A program made the position numbers and the translations under genes. From Pseudoxanthomonas suwonensis (GTDB lineage Bacteria > Pseudomonadota > Gammaproteobacteria > Xanthomonadales > Xanthomonadaceae), in NCBI RefSeq assembly GCF_010093235.1, contig NZ_PDWP01000002.1, positions 124,001 through 188,000 on the forward strand: a stretch of 64,000 bases of DNA, in the 5' to 3' direction. Positions 10,495-20,122 of the stretch are shown here, piece by piece. The notes below the pieces were generated by a model. It made no database searches, was not told the origin of the DNA, and saw nothing but the letters and a program-made list of their open reading frames with translations. Position 1 is the stretch's first letter, and every line of letters begins with the position of its first letter.

Positions 10495-11403
10495 ATGGAC
10501 CGTTTCGACGCGATGCAGGCCTTCGTCCGGGTGGTGGAAAGCGGCAGCTTTACCCGCGCGGCCCAGGACCTCGACCTCGGCCGGGCCACGGTCACCCAGC
10601 TGGTGCAGCAGCTGGAGTCCCGGCTGCGGGTGCGGCTGCTGGACCGGACCACCCGCCGGGTCACGGTGACCGTCGACGGCGCCGCCTTCTACGAGCGCGC
10701 GCTGCGCCTGCTGGCCGATCTCGACGATGCCGAGACGAGCCTGCCCGGCGCCGCGACCACCCCGCGCGGTCGGCTGCGGGTGGACGTGCCCAGCCCGCTG
10801 GCGCGCCTGGTCGTGGTCCCGGCGCTGCCTGGCTTCCAGGAACGCTACCCGGACATCGAGCTGGTGCTGGGGGCCAGCGACCGGGTGGTCGACCTGATGG
10901 GCGCCAACGTCGATTGCGTGGTCCGCGGCGGCGAGCTGGCCGACGCCTCGCTGGTGGCCCGGCGCCTGGCGCGCCTGGCGCTGGGCGTGTACGCCGCACC
11001 GTCCTACCTGCAGCGCCACGGCACGCCACTGCACCCGCGCGAGCTGGAGGGCGACGTGCACCGCATCGTCGGCTTCCTCTGGGCCAGTACCGGGAAACCG
11101 CTGGATTACGCCATGCGCCGCGGCGGCGAGAGCGTGCAGGTCCATGGCCGGCAGCGGCTGGCGGTGGACGACGGCAACGCCTACCTGGCCGCCGCGCTGG
11201 CCGGACTGGGCGTGGCCTGGCTGCCGTGCTACATGGCCGACGCGCACGTAGGCCGCGGCGAGCTGGTGCCGCTGTTCGCCGGGTGGACGATGGCTCCGAT
11301 GCCGCTGTCGCTGGCCTGGCGGCCACGGCCGTACGTCAGCGCGCGGCTGCGCGCCTTCATCGACTGGATGGTGGAACTGATGGCGCCGTACGACGCCGGC
11401 TGA
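10495..11403 (+). CDS. LysR-family transcriptional regulator
   Basis: The 302-residue product has an N-terminal winged helix–turn–helix (residues 1–60; [20 protein letters not shown]) and a C-terminal LysR substrate-binding domain (about 90–295). The CrgA/AaeR-like subgroup is suggested by [15 protein letters not shown]. The ATG at 10495 gives the canonical N-terminus. It is divergent from accA and convergent with dnaE, with only a 3-bp gap between the stops. No obvious target gene is adjacent, so it may regulate itself or distant genes. Confidence 0.92.
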   Translation: MDRFDAMQAFVRVVESGSFTRAAQDLDLGRATVTQLVQQLESRLRVRLLDRTTRRVTVTVDGAAFYERALRLLADLDDAETSLPGAATTPRGRLRVDVPSPLARLVVVPALPGFQERYPDIELVLGASDRVVDLMGANVDCVVRGGELADASLVARRLARLALGVYAAPSYLQRHGTPLHPRELEGDVHRIVGFLWASTGKPLDYAMRRGGESVQVHGRQRLAVDDGNAYLAAALAGLGVAWLPCYMADAHVGRGELVPLFAGWTMAPMPLSLAWRPRPYVSARLRAFIDWMVELMAPYDAG

Positions 11404-11406
11404 GGC

Positions 11407-14400
11407 TCAGTGCACCCAGGGGCGGCCGATCGCGACCTTGACCCCGCGCACCACCGGCAGCCCGCGCAGCGCGTCCAGCAGCGGCGGGGCGACGCGCACC
11501 GAATTGCCGCCGTTGAGGTCCAGCACGCCGGTCGCGGCCTGGCCCTTGCGCCCGACCTGCACGTGCAGGCGCAGCGGGGTCGGTCCCGGGCGGTGGCGGG
11601 CCAGCACGTCCTCGACCCGGTTCCAGGCCTGCGGATCGCGCAGGTCCAGGCGCAGGGCAAGGCGCTGGGCGTTGTTGGCGCACAGCTGCTCGAAATCCCA
11701 GGCCGCCTTCAGGCGCAGGCTCCAGCCGCCGTTGAACTCGTCCTCGCGCAGGCCGCCCTGCACCACCAGCACGCGGTCGCGCACCAGCAGGCTGGACATC
11801 TCCGCGGCGGCCTCGGCGAACACGCCACACTCCAGGCGGCCGCGGCCGTCCTCCAGCTGCACGAACACCTGGCTGTCGCCCTTGCGGCGCAGGCCGACCA
11901 CCAGGCCGGCGACCACCACCTGCACCTCCGGGCGCCAGCTGCGCTTCTCGTTGGCGCCGCTGGTGCCGGCGGCCCACAGCTTGTCCAGGTCGCCCAGGGC
12001 GTTGCCGACCAGGGCGCGCACGTCCTCGCGGTAGGGGTCGAACGGATGGCCGCTGAGGTAGTGGCCCAGGGTCTCGCGCTCGCCGTCGAGCTTCTGCCGC
12101 AGCGGCCATTCGGCGCATTCGGGCAGGTCCAGCTGCAACGCAGGGCCGGTCTCGGCCGAGGGCATGCCGAACAGCGAGGTCTGGCCGGCGGCCGCTTCCT
12201 TGGCCATCTGGTCGGTGGCCTTGAGCACTTCCGGCAGCTGCAGCATCAGCGTCGCGCGGTTGCGTCCCAGCGCGTCCAGCGCGCCGGCGTTGACCATCGC
12301 TTCCAGCGCGCGGCGGTTGAGCTTGGTCGAATCCACCCGGCGGCAGAAATCGAGCAGGTCGCGGTAGTCGCCGCCCGCCTCGCGCTCGGCGACGATGGCC
12401 TCGCACAGGCCGCGGCCCACGCCCTTGATCGCGCCCAGGCCGTAGCGGATGGTGTCGGCGGTCACCGCCTCGAACATGTACGGCGAGTCGTTGACCGTCG
12501 GCGGCAGGATGGTCAGGCCGAGGTTGCGCGCCTCGGCCAGGAAGCCGACCACCTTGTCGGTGTTGTCCATGTCCGAGGACATGGTCGCGGCCATGAACTC
12601 GGCCGGGTAATGGCGCTTGAGCCAGGCGGTCTGGTAGGAGACGAGCGCGTAGGCGGCGGCGTGCGACTTGTTGAAGCCGTAGCCGGCGAACTTCTCCATC
12701 AGGTCGAAGATCTCGTCGGCCTTCTTCTCGTCGACGCCGCCCCTGGCCGCACCCTCGCGGAACATCTCGCGGTGCTTGGCCATCTCCGCGGGGATCTTCT
12801 TGCCCATCGCGCGGCGCAGCAGGTCGGCGCCGCCCAGCGAGTAGCCGCCGACGATCTGCGCCATCTGCATGACCTGCTCCTGGTACACCATGATTCCGTA
12901 GGTGTCGGCCAGGATGGCCTCGGTGCGCGGGTCGGGGTAGACGATCTCCTGCTGGCCGTGCTTTCGCGCGTTGAAGTCCGGGATCAGGTCCATCGGGCCC
13001 GGGCGGTACAGCGACACCAGGGCGATCAGGTCCTCGAAGCGGTCCGGGCGCGCGTCCTTCAGCAGGCGGCGCATGCCCGAGGATTCGAACTGGAACACCG
13101 CGCCGGTGTTGCCGCTGGCGAAGATGTCCTTGTAGGTGGCCGCGTCGTCCAGCGGCAGCGCGGCGATGTCCAGCGGCGGGATGCCCGCGCGCTCGTGGCG
13201 GCGGTTGATGGCCTTCACCGCCCAGTCGATGATCGTCAGCGTGCGCAGGCCCAGGAAGTCGAACTTCACCAGGCCCACTTCCTCCACGTCGTTCTTGTCG
13301 AACTGCGTGACCGGGTTCTTGCCCTGCCCGTCGTGGTCGTGTTCGGCGAACAGCGGGCAGAAGGTGTGCAGCGGGGCCGGCGCGATCACCACGCCGCCGG
13401 CGTGCTTGCCGGCGTTGCGGGTCAGGTCCTCCAGCTGGCGCGCCAGGTCGATCAGGTCGCGGACGTCGTCCTCGCTGCCGTAGCGCTGGATCAGCTCGGC
13501 CGAGGCCATCTCGCTGTCCTTGCCTTCGCCCATCGCGTCCTTGAGCGTGATGCCCAGGATGTTGGGGATCAGCTTGGCCACGCCGTCGACGAAGCCGTAC
13601 GGGAAGCCCAGCACGCGGCCGGCGTCGCGCACCACGGCCTTCGCGGCCATGGTGCCGTAGGTGATGATCTGGCTGACCCGCTCGCGCCCGTACTTGCGGG
13701 CGACGTAGTCGATCACCTCGTCGCGCCGGTCCATGCAGAAGTCGATGTCGAAGTCGGGCATCGACACGCGTTCCGGGTTGAGGAAGCGCTCGAACAGCAG
13801 GTTGTAGGGCAGCGGGTCGAGGTCGGTGATCTTCAGCGCCCAGGCCACCAGCGAGCCGGCGCCCGAACCACGGCCCGGGCCGATCGGGATGCCCTGGTTC
13901 TTGCCCCACTGGATGAAGTCGGCAACGATCAGGAAGTAGCCGGGGAACCCCATCTTGATGATGGTGTCCAGCTCGAAGTCCAGGCGCTTGAAGTAGTCCT
14001 CGCGGGTCTTGCCCGGGGCTAGCGGGTTCTTCGCCAGGCGCTCCTCGAGGCCGGCGTAGGACTCCTTGCGGATCCAGCTGTCCAGGGTCTCGTCCGACGG
14101 CACCGGGTAGTCCGGCAGCGCGTACTTGCCCAGGGTCAGCTCGAGGTTGCAGCGCCGCGCCAGCTCCACGGTGTTGCTGATCGCGTCGGGGATGTCGGCG
14201 AACAGCGCCGCCATCTCCTCCGGCGACTTCAGGTACTGCTCGGGGCTGTACTCGCGCGGGCGCTTGGGATCGTCCAGCACCCGGCCCGAAGCAATGCACA
14301 CGCGCGCCTCGTGCGCGTCGAAGCCGGCGCGGTCGAGGAAGCGCACGTCGTTGGACGCCACCACCGGGATCCCGCGCTCGGCCGCCGCGTGCAGGGCGAA

Positions 14401-14982
14401 GCTGTTGAACGCTTCCTCGCCGTCACGCCGGGTCCGGGTCAGCTCCAGGCACAGGTTGCCGTCGAAGTCGCGCTGCCAGTCGGCCAGCTGCTGCTGGGCC
14501 AGGTCGTGGCGGTTCTCCAGCGCCAGGCGCCCGGCCAGGCTCTCGCGCCCGGCCAGCAGGATCAGGCCGCTGCCGCACTCGCGCACCCATTCCGGGCGCA
14601 CGGCAACGCCGCCCTCGGGGCGGTGGCCTTCCATCCAGGCCCTGGTGAGCAGCTTCGACAGGTTGAGGTAGCCGCCGTGGTCGCGCACCAGCGCGGTCAG
14701 CCGCCACGGCGCCTCGCCGGGGGCACTGGCCACCATCAGGTCGGCGCCGGCCACCGGCTTGATCCCGACCGCCTCGCAGGCCTTGTAGAACTTGATCAGG
14801 GCGAACAGGTTGTTGAGGTCGGTGACGGCCAGGGCGGGCAGCCCCAGTTCCACCGCGCGGCTCAGCAGGTTCGGCCGCTTGGCCTTGGCCGGGTCCGCCT
14901 GGTCCGGTTTCTCGGGCACGCGGATGATCGAGTCCGCAAGCGAGTACTCGGTGTGGACGTGGAGGTGGACGAAGCCGGACAT
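11407..14982 (-). CDS. dnaE: DNA polymerase III alpha subunit
   Basis: DnaE is the replicative polymerase subunit of the holoenzyme. The 1191-residue product has the N-terminal PHP domain (HLHVHTEYSLADS at the start), the palm with catalytic aspartates in PDFDIDF near residue 408, and the fingers and beta-binding regions. The tandem helix–hairpin–helix (GLGAIKGVGRG) lies near residue 845, followed by an OB-fold and C-terminal tau-binding region. Length is normal for Xanthomonadaceae DnaE1. The ATG at 14982 gives MSGFVHLHVHTEYS, the typical start. It diverges from the DUF418 gene over a region of about 150 bp and is convergent with the LysR gene. Confidence 0.97.
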   Translation of the reverse strand: MSGFVHLHVHTEYSLADSIIRVPEKPDQADPAKAKRPNLLSRAVELGLPALAVTDLNNLFALIKFYKACEAVGIKPVAGADLMVASAPGEAPWRLTALVRDHGGYLNLSKLLTRAWMEGHRPEGGVAVRPEWVRECGSGLILLAGRESLAGRLALENRHDLAQQQLADWQRDFDGNLCLELTRTRRDGEEAFNSFALHAAAERGIPVVASNDVRFLDRAGFDAHEARVCIASGRVLDDPKRPREYSPEQYLKSPEEMAALFADIPDAISNTVELARRCNLELTLGKYALPDYPVPSDETLDSWIRKESYAGLEERLAKNPLAPGKTREDYFKRLDFELDTIIKMGFPGYFLIVADFIQWGKNQGIPIGPGRGSGAGSLVAWALKITDLDPLPYNLLFERFLNPERVSMPDFDIDFCMDRRDEVIDYVARKYGRERVSQIITYGTMAAKAVVRDAGRVLGFPYGFVDGVAKLIPNILGITLKDAMGEGKDSEMASAELIQRYGSEDDVRDLIDLARQLEDLTRNAGKHAGGVVIAPAPLHTFCPLFAEHDHDGQGKNPVTQFDKNDVEEVGLVKFDFLGLRTLTIIDWAVKAINRRHERAGIPPLDIAALPLDDAATYKDIFASGNTGAVFQFESSGMRRLLKDARPDRFEDLIALVSLYRPGPMDLIPDFNARKHGQQEIVYPDPRTEAILADTYGIMVYQEQVMQMAQIVGGYSLGGADLLRRAMGKKIPAEMAKHREMFREGAARGGVDEKKADEIFDLMEKFAGYGFNKSHAAAYALVSYQTAWLKRHYPAEFMAATMSSDMDNTDKVVGFLAEARNLGLTILPPTVNDSPYMFEAVTADTIRYGLGAIKGVGRGLCEAIVAEREAGGDYRDLLDFCRRVDSTKLNRRALEAMVNAGALDALGRNRATLMLQLPEVLKATDQMAKEAAAGQTSLFGMPSAETGPALQLDLPECAEWPLRQKLDGERETLGHYLSGHPFDPYREDVRALVGNALGDLDKLWAAGTSGANEKRSWRPEVQVVVAGLVVGLRRKGDSQVFVQLEDGRGRLECGVFAEAAAEMSSLLVRDRVLVVQGGLREDEFNGGWSLRLKAAWDFEQLCANNAQRLALRLDLRDPQAWNRVEDVLARHRPGPTPLRLHVQVGRKGQAATGVLDLNGGNSVRVAPPLLDALRGLPVVRGVKVAIGRPWVH

Positions 14983-15136
14983 GCGGCGGTCAGGGTACCG
15001 GGGGGCAGGGGGGGCAACAAGGCTTGACGCCGGGCCCGCGGCGCGGACCGCAGGTGCGGCGGGCCCCGGCGGGGGCAGACCGGACCGGCGGGATCGGCGA
15101 TCATCGCCGCCTCCGATCCATGGAATGGAGTCCCGC

Positions 15137-16387
15137 GTGACGGCAACCGACCTGCGTCCGCTCGCCCCCGGCGAGCGCAACCCCACCTTGGATGCACTGC
15201 GCGGCACCGCGCTGCTGGGCATCCTGCTGATGAACATGGAGGGTTTCAACGGCCCGGTGCTGGCATCCGGCAGCGGCCTGGACCCGAGCCTGGCCGGCGC
15301 CGACCGGGTGGTGGACGCGCTGGTCTATTTCTTCGTCCAGGGCAAGTTCTTCACCCTGTTCTCGCTGCTGTTCGGCATGGGCTTCATGGTCATGTCGCAG
15401 CGCGCCGAGGAGGCCGGGCGTGGGTTCGCCGGCCTGTACCTGCGGCGCATGGCGGTGCTGCTGTGCATCGGCCTGGCCCACGGCGTGCTGGTCTGGTCCG
15501 GCGACATCCTGCTGGCCTACGCCCTGCTGGGCATGCCGCTGCTGCTGGTGCGCAACGCGCCGCCGCTGTGGCTGGCGCTGCCGGGCGTGCTGCTGTTCCT
15601 GGCCGGCCCGGGCATGGTGCTGCTGTATGCGCTGGCCCTGGCCGTCTCCGGCCCGGCCATGCAGGCCGCCATCGACAAGCAGATGGCGCCGATGGTGGAG
15701 CTGGTCGCCCGCGCCAGCGAGGTCTACGCCCACGGCAGCTGGGGCGAGGCGGTGGCGGTGCGCGCCGCGGAGGTGGCGGTCAACCTGTCCGGCCTGCCCA
15801 TCATCGGTGGGCTGGTGCTGGGCATGTTCCTGGTCGGCGCGGCGCTCGCGCGCAGCGGCGCGCTGGCCGCCCCGGAGCGCTTCCCGCGGCTGTTCGCCCT
15901 GCTGCGCTGGGGGCTGATGCCGCTGGGCGTGGCGGTCATGGCGGGGTCGATGGCGATCACCCCCGGGGCGAGCTTCGGCCAGTTCAACGCGCGCATCGGC
16001 CTGGCCCAGGCCCTGGGCCTGCTGGCTGGCGGACTGATGTGCATGGGCTACGTGGGCTGGCTGGTGGCCCTGTTCCGCAGCCGCGCCGGCGCCGGCCTCG
16101 CGCGCTGGCTGGCCCCGGCCGGGCGCATGGCGCTGACCAACTACCTGCTGCAGTCGGTGGTCTGCACCCTGGTGTTCTACAACTACGGCCTGGGCTACTT
16201 CGGGCAGATGCCGCGCGCCTGGCAGGCGGTGTTCGCGCTGGTGCTGTTCGTGCTGCAGGTGATCTTCAGCCACGCCTGGCTGGCGCGTTTCCGCTTCGGG
16301 CCGATGGAGTGGCTGTGGCGCTCGGCCACCTACCTGCGCCCGCAGCCGATGCGCCTGCGCGCGCAGCCCGCGGCCGGGCGCGCCTGA
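15137..16387 (+). CDS. DUF418 multi-pass membrane protein
   Basis: The 416-residue product is a polytopic inner-membrane protein with roughly ten hydrophobic segments. It ends in the DUF418 domain (LAPAGRMALTNYLLQS near residue 330 through FGPMEWLWR). The family's N-terminal signature LDALRGTALLGILLMN is intact. Members are often annotated as YeiB-like; their role is unknown, and a transport or acyltransferase-like function has been suggested from the fold. GTG 15137 is preferred because GGAG lies 6 nt upstream. An in-frame ATG at 15125 has no ribosome-binding site. Confidence 0.88.
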   Translation: MTATDLRPLAPGERNPTLDALRGTALLGILLMNMEGFNGPVLASGSGLDPSLAGADRVVDALVYFFVQGKFFTLFSLLFGMGFMVMSQRAEEAGRGFAGLYLRRMAVLLCIGLAHGVLVWSGDILLAYALLGMPLLLVRNAPPLWLALPGVLLFLAGPGMVLLYALALAVSGPAMQAAIDKQMAPMVELVARASEVYAHGSWGEAVAVRAAEVAVNLSGLPIIGGLVLGMFLVGAALARSGALAAPERFPRLFALLRWGLMPLGVAVMAGSMAITPGASFGQFNARIGLAQALGLLAGGLMCMGYVGWLVALFRSRAGAGLARWLAPAGRMALTNYLLQSVVCTLVFYNYGLGYFGQMPRAWQAVFALVLFVLQVIFSHAWLARFRFGPMEWLWRSATYLRPQPMRLRAQPAAGRA

Positions 16388-16499
16388 CCCGCCGTCCCCA
16401 TCCTCCGCCGTCGTCCCGGCCCTGGGCCGGCCACGGCGGCATTGCTTCCGCGCGCACGCGCCTGCCGCTAACCTCGCGCCACTCACAAGGAGCGGGTTC

Positions 16500-18791
16500 A
16501 TGGACAAGGTCGCGGCCGCGGGCCGGCGCAAGGGCAGGATCGTCCAACGCGGCGCGGCCGCACGCTGGCTGCTGGCCGCATGCATGGCGCTGGCGGGCAC
16601 CGCGGCCGCCGCCGGCGCGCCCGACCCCGCGGCGCCGGTGGCCACGCCCGGCACCTCCTGCCCGCAACGCGACGGCGACACCTCCCGGCCGCGGATAGGC
16701 CTGGCCCTGGGGGGCGGCGGCGCGCGCGGCGTGGCCCACCTGGGCGTGCTGCGCAAGCTGGAGGAGCTGGGCGTGCCGGTGGACTGCATCGCCGGCACCA
16801 GCATGGGGTCGCTGGTCGGCGGCCTGTACGCGGCCGGCGTGCCGCTGGAGGAGATGGAGCAGCTGGTCCTGGAAGCGGACTGGAAGCAGCTGTTCGACGA
16901 CTCCATTCCCCGCCGCGAGCGCAGCTACCGGCGCAAGCAGGACGACCGCGAGGGCCTGGCCACCATCGGCCTGGGGCTGGGGCCGCGCGGCGTGCGGCTG
17001 GCGCCGGGCGTGCTGCAGGGCGCGCGGATCCTGTCGCTGTTCGAGCGCAAGACCCTGCACGTGGCCGCGGTGAGGGATTTCGACGAGCTGCCGATCCCGT
17101 TCCGCGCGATCGGTACCGACCTCAACACCGGGCAGCCGGTCGAACTGGGGTCCGGCAGCCTGGCCCTGGCGATGCGCGCCTCCATGTCCCTGCCGGGCAT
17201 CTTCCAGCCGGTGCGGATCGACGGTCGGGTGCTGGTCGACGGCGGCATCGCCGAGCAGGTGCCGATCGATACCGTGCGGCGCATGGGCGCGGACGTGGTC
17301 ATCGCGGTGGACGTCGGCACCCCGCTGATGGAGCTCGGCAGCGATGCCAGCGTGCTGCAGGTGGTCTCCCAGCTCACCGGCATGCTCACCGTGGGCAATA
17401 CCCGCGACTCGGTCTCGCGCCTGGGCGGGCGCGACGTGCTGGTGGTGCCCCTGCTCGGGGAGGATGTGGCCACCGGCGATTTCGCCAAGGCCGCCGAGGC
17501 CCTGCGCATCGGCCGCGAGGCCGCCGAGGCCGCAGCCCCGGCGCTGGCGGCGCTGCCGCGCTGGCGCGCCGTGCCGCCGGCCACGCCGCCGGCGGGCGGA
17601 CCCGCCGGGGGCGGGTACGTGCGCCTGGAGAACGAGAGCCGCTACGACGACCAGGTCCTTACCGAGATCGTCGACATCCCCCTGGGCCGGCCGCTGGATG
17701 CCGACCACCTCGAGCGGGCCACCCTGCGCGCCTACAACGAGGGCACCTTCGCCAGCGTCACCTACGAGGTCGAGCGCAACGACGAAGGCCTGACCGGCGT
17801 GGTGGTGCGCGCGCGGGAGAAGCCGCAGGGCCCGAACTACCTGCAGGCCGGCTTCCGCACCGCCACCGACTTCAGCGGCACCAGCGAGAGCAGCCTGCGC
17901 CTGGCCCTGCTGCGTTCCCCGGCCACACCCTATGGCGCCGAGGCGCGCGTGCTGCTGGGCCTGGGCAGCGAGCCGGAACTGCAGGGCGAGTACTACCACC
18001 CGTTCGATCCGCAGGCGCGCTGGTACCTGCAGACGCGCCTGGGCGCGCGCCGCACCACCGTCCCGGTGTTCGACGGCCGCGGCAACCGCGTGGCGACCTA
18101 CGAGGCGCAGGCGGCCAGCGCCCAGCTGGGCCTGGGCCGCACCTTCGGCCGCTACGGCGCCGCCGAGATCGGCCTGGAGCGCAGCACCGGCGAGGCCGAA
18201 GTGGAAGTGGGCGATCCGACCCTGCCGGACGTGGACCTCGATGCGGGCAGCTGGTACGCGCAGGTCGCCGTGGACCGCCTGGACAGCCTGTACTTCCCGC
18301 GCGAAGGCCACTGGTCGCGCCTGGCCTACCGCCGCAGCGCCGGCTGGCTGGGCGGCGACGCGCGCTTCGAGGAGGCCGGGCTGGACGTACTGGCGGCGGC
18401 GCCGTTCGGCCGCCACGCGCTGCAGGCGGGGCTGGCCTGGCACGCCACCCTGTCCGGCGAGCTGCCGCTGCACCTGCGCCACCGCCTGGGCGGACGCGGG
18501 CGCCTGGCCGGGTTCCACTACAACGAACTGGCCGGGCAGCACTACGCGATGCTGATGGCCGGCTACAGCTACCAGCTGGCCGCGCTGTTCCGGCGTTCGG
18601 CCGTGGTCGGCGCCACTGTCGAGTACGGCAATGCCTGGGAGGAGCGCGGCGACATGCGCGCCTCCGATGGCATCTGGAACGGCAGCCTGTACCTGGGCTT
18701 CGATTCGGCGATCGGGCCGATGCTGTTCGGCTACGGCCTGCGCGAGGGCGGCGAGGGCGTGCTGTTCCTGGAGATCGGCAAGCCGCTGTGA
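16500..18791 (+). CDS. Patatin-like phospholipase with C-terminal beta-barrel (type Vd, PlpD-like)
   Basis: The 763-residue product has a signal peptide (about residues 20–38), then a patatin domain with the oxyanion motif GGGGARG at 71–77, nucleophile Ser101 in GTSMG and catalytic Asp247 in DGG. A POTRA-like segment (about 380–440) is followed by a C-terminal barrel of roughly 300 residues that resembles BamA/Omp85 proteins. This is the architecture of type Vd autotransporters such as PlpD, in which the lipase domain is exported through its own barrel and may be released. Substrates are probably phospholipids. AAGGAG precedes the ATG at good spacing. The catalytic residues are all present. 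Confidence 0.92.
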   Translation: MDKVAAAGRRKGRIVQRGAAARWLLAACMALAGTAAAAGAPDPAAPVATPGTSCPQRDGDTSRPRIGLALGGGGARGVAHLGVLRKLEELGVPVDCIAGTSMGSLVGGLYAAGVPLEEMEQLVLEADWKQLFDDSIPRRERSYRRKQDDREGLATIGLGLGPRGVRLAPGVLQGARILSLFERKTLHVAAVRDFDELPIPFRAIGTDLNTGQPVELGSGSLALAMRASMSLPGIFQPVRIDGRVLVDGGIAEQVPIDTVRRMGADVVIAVDVGTPLMELGSDASVLQVVSQLTGMLTVGNTRDSVSRLGGRDVLVVPLLGEDVATGDFAKAAEALRIGREAAEAAAPALAALPRWRAVPPATPPAGGPAGGGYVRLENESRYDDQVLTEIVDIPLGRPLDADHLERATLRAYNEGTFASVTYEVERNDEGLTGVVVRAREKPQGPNYLQAGFRTATDFSGTSESSLRLALLRSPATPYGAEARVLLGLGSEPELQGEYYHPFDPQARWYLQTRLGARRTTVPVFDGRGNRVATYEAQAASAQLGLGRTFGRYGAAEIGLERSTGEAEVEVGDPTLPDVDLDAGSWYAQVAVDRLDSLYFPREGHWSRLAYRRSAGWLGGDARFEEAGLDVLAAAPFGRHALQAGLAWHATLSGELPLHLRHRLGGRGRLAGFHYNELAGQHYAMLMAGYSYQLAALFRRSAVVGATVEYGNAWEERGDMRASDGIWNGSLYLGFDSAIGPMLFGYGLREGGEGVLFLEIGKPL

Positions 18792-18851
18792 CCGTGGTTG
18801 CGGCGGCAACCACGTCCCGCGCCCGCGGGACGGGCGGGTAGACTTGCGCGG

Positions 18852-20104
18852 GTGAACCCCCAAGACGACGTCCTCATCCTCGGCGGCGGCGCCATCGGCC
18901 GGGCCACCGCGCTGTCGCTGCTGGAGGCCGGTCGCGGGGTACGGGTGCTGGAGGCCGGCCGGGTCGGCGGCGCCACCTCGCACGGCAACTGCGGCACGGT
19001 CACGCCCAGCCACGCGCCGCCGCTGGCCGCGCCCGGCGTGCCCTGGCGCGCGCTGCGCTGGATGCTGAGCCCGGACGCCCCGCTGTACCTCAAGCCGCGC
19101 GTGGATCCGGAGCTGTGGCGCTGGCTGCTGCGCTTCGCCCGCCGCTGCAACCACCGGGCCGGATGGAAAGCGCGCGCGGCCGCGCCGCGATCCTGCGCGA
19201 ATCGCGCGTGCGCCTGGCGCAGTGGATCGAACGCTACGGCCTGGACTGCCAGTTCACCGCATCCGGCCTGGACTACGTGTTCCGCGCCCGCCGCAACTTC
19301 GACGAGTACGTGGCCGAGTGCGGCCCGCTGGCCGAGCTGGGCATCGCCACCGAGGTCATCGACGGCGCGGAGTACCAGCGCCGCGAGCCCGCGCTGCGCG
19401 AAGGCCTGGTCGGCGCGATCCACTTCCCCGACGACGCCCACCTGCGCCCGGACCGCTACACCGCCGGCCTGGCGCGCGCGATCCGCGATCGCGGCGGAGT
19501 GATCGAGGAGCAGGCCACGGCCATCGCGTTGTTGCCCGATGCAACGGGCGCCACCGTCGAGCTGGCCGACGGCAGCCGTCGCCGCGCGCGCGAGGTGGTG
19601 GTGGCGATGGCGGCGTGGACGCCGCGCCTGTTGCGCCCGCTGGGCGTGCGCCTGCCGATCCAGCCGGGCAAGGGCTATTCGATCACCTATGGCCCGCAGC
19701 CCGGCGCACCGCGGCGCCCGCTGGTGCTGAAGGACCGCCAGGTCTTCGTCACCCCGTGGGAGGACGGTTTCCGCCTCGGCAGCACGATGGAGTTCTCCGG
19801 CCAGGACACCAGCCTCAACCCGGTGCGCCTGGGCGCGCTGGAACGCGCCGCGCGCGAGTACCTGCGCCAGCCACCGCCGGTCGACGCGGCGCTGGAGAAG
19901 TGGTACGGCTGGCGTCCGATGACCTACGACGACCTGCCCGCGCTGGGCCCCGCGCCCGGCCATCCTCACGTGTGGATCGCGGCCGGCCACGGCATGCTGG
20001 GCATCAGCATGAGCGCCGCCAGCGGCCAGCTGCTGGCCGACCTGGTGACCGGCCGCGCACCGGCCATCGATCCGCATCCCTACCGGGTCGAGCGCTTCCG
20101 TTAG
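18852..20104 (+). pseudogene. Frameshifted FAD-dependent D-amino-acid dehydrogenase-like gene
   Basis: The 5' part (GTG 18852 to about 19160) encodes the FAD-binding Rossmann motif GGGAIG and text up to RFARRCNHR. The rest of the protein continues in another frame from MESARGRAAILRES at about 19164 to the stop at 20102–20104. The frames differ by one missing base in the run CCGGGCCGG near 19160. If joined, the product would be about 417 residues, a normal DadA/DAO-family length, ending with the FAD-contacting GHGMLGISMS region. The gene ends 18 bp before the glutathione reductase start. Either it is a recent pseudogene or the assembly lost one base. Confidence 0.85.
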
Positions 20105-20122
20105 ACGCAAAGGAGCTTCCGC

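Noticed and set aside
11410-14022. 870-codon plus-strand open frame opposite dnaE
   Set aside because: Antisense shadow of dnaE; its Val/Leu/Gln/His-rich, low-complexity text is typical of the complement of GC-rich coding DNA.
16266-19154. 962-codon minus-strand open frame opposite the patatin gene
   Set aside because: Shadow of the plus-strand coding sequence, which has clear catalytic motifs.
18852-20104. Programmed frameshift in the FAD oxidoreductase gene
   Set aside because: No slippery heptamer or downstream stem-loop that would justify it; a lost base is simpler.
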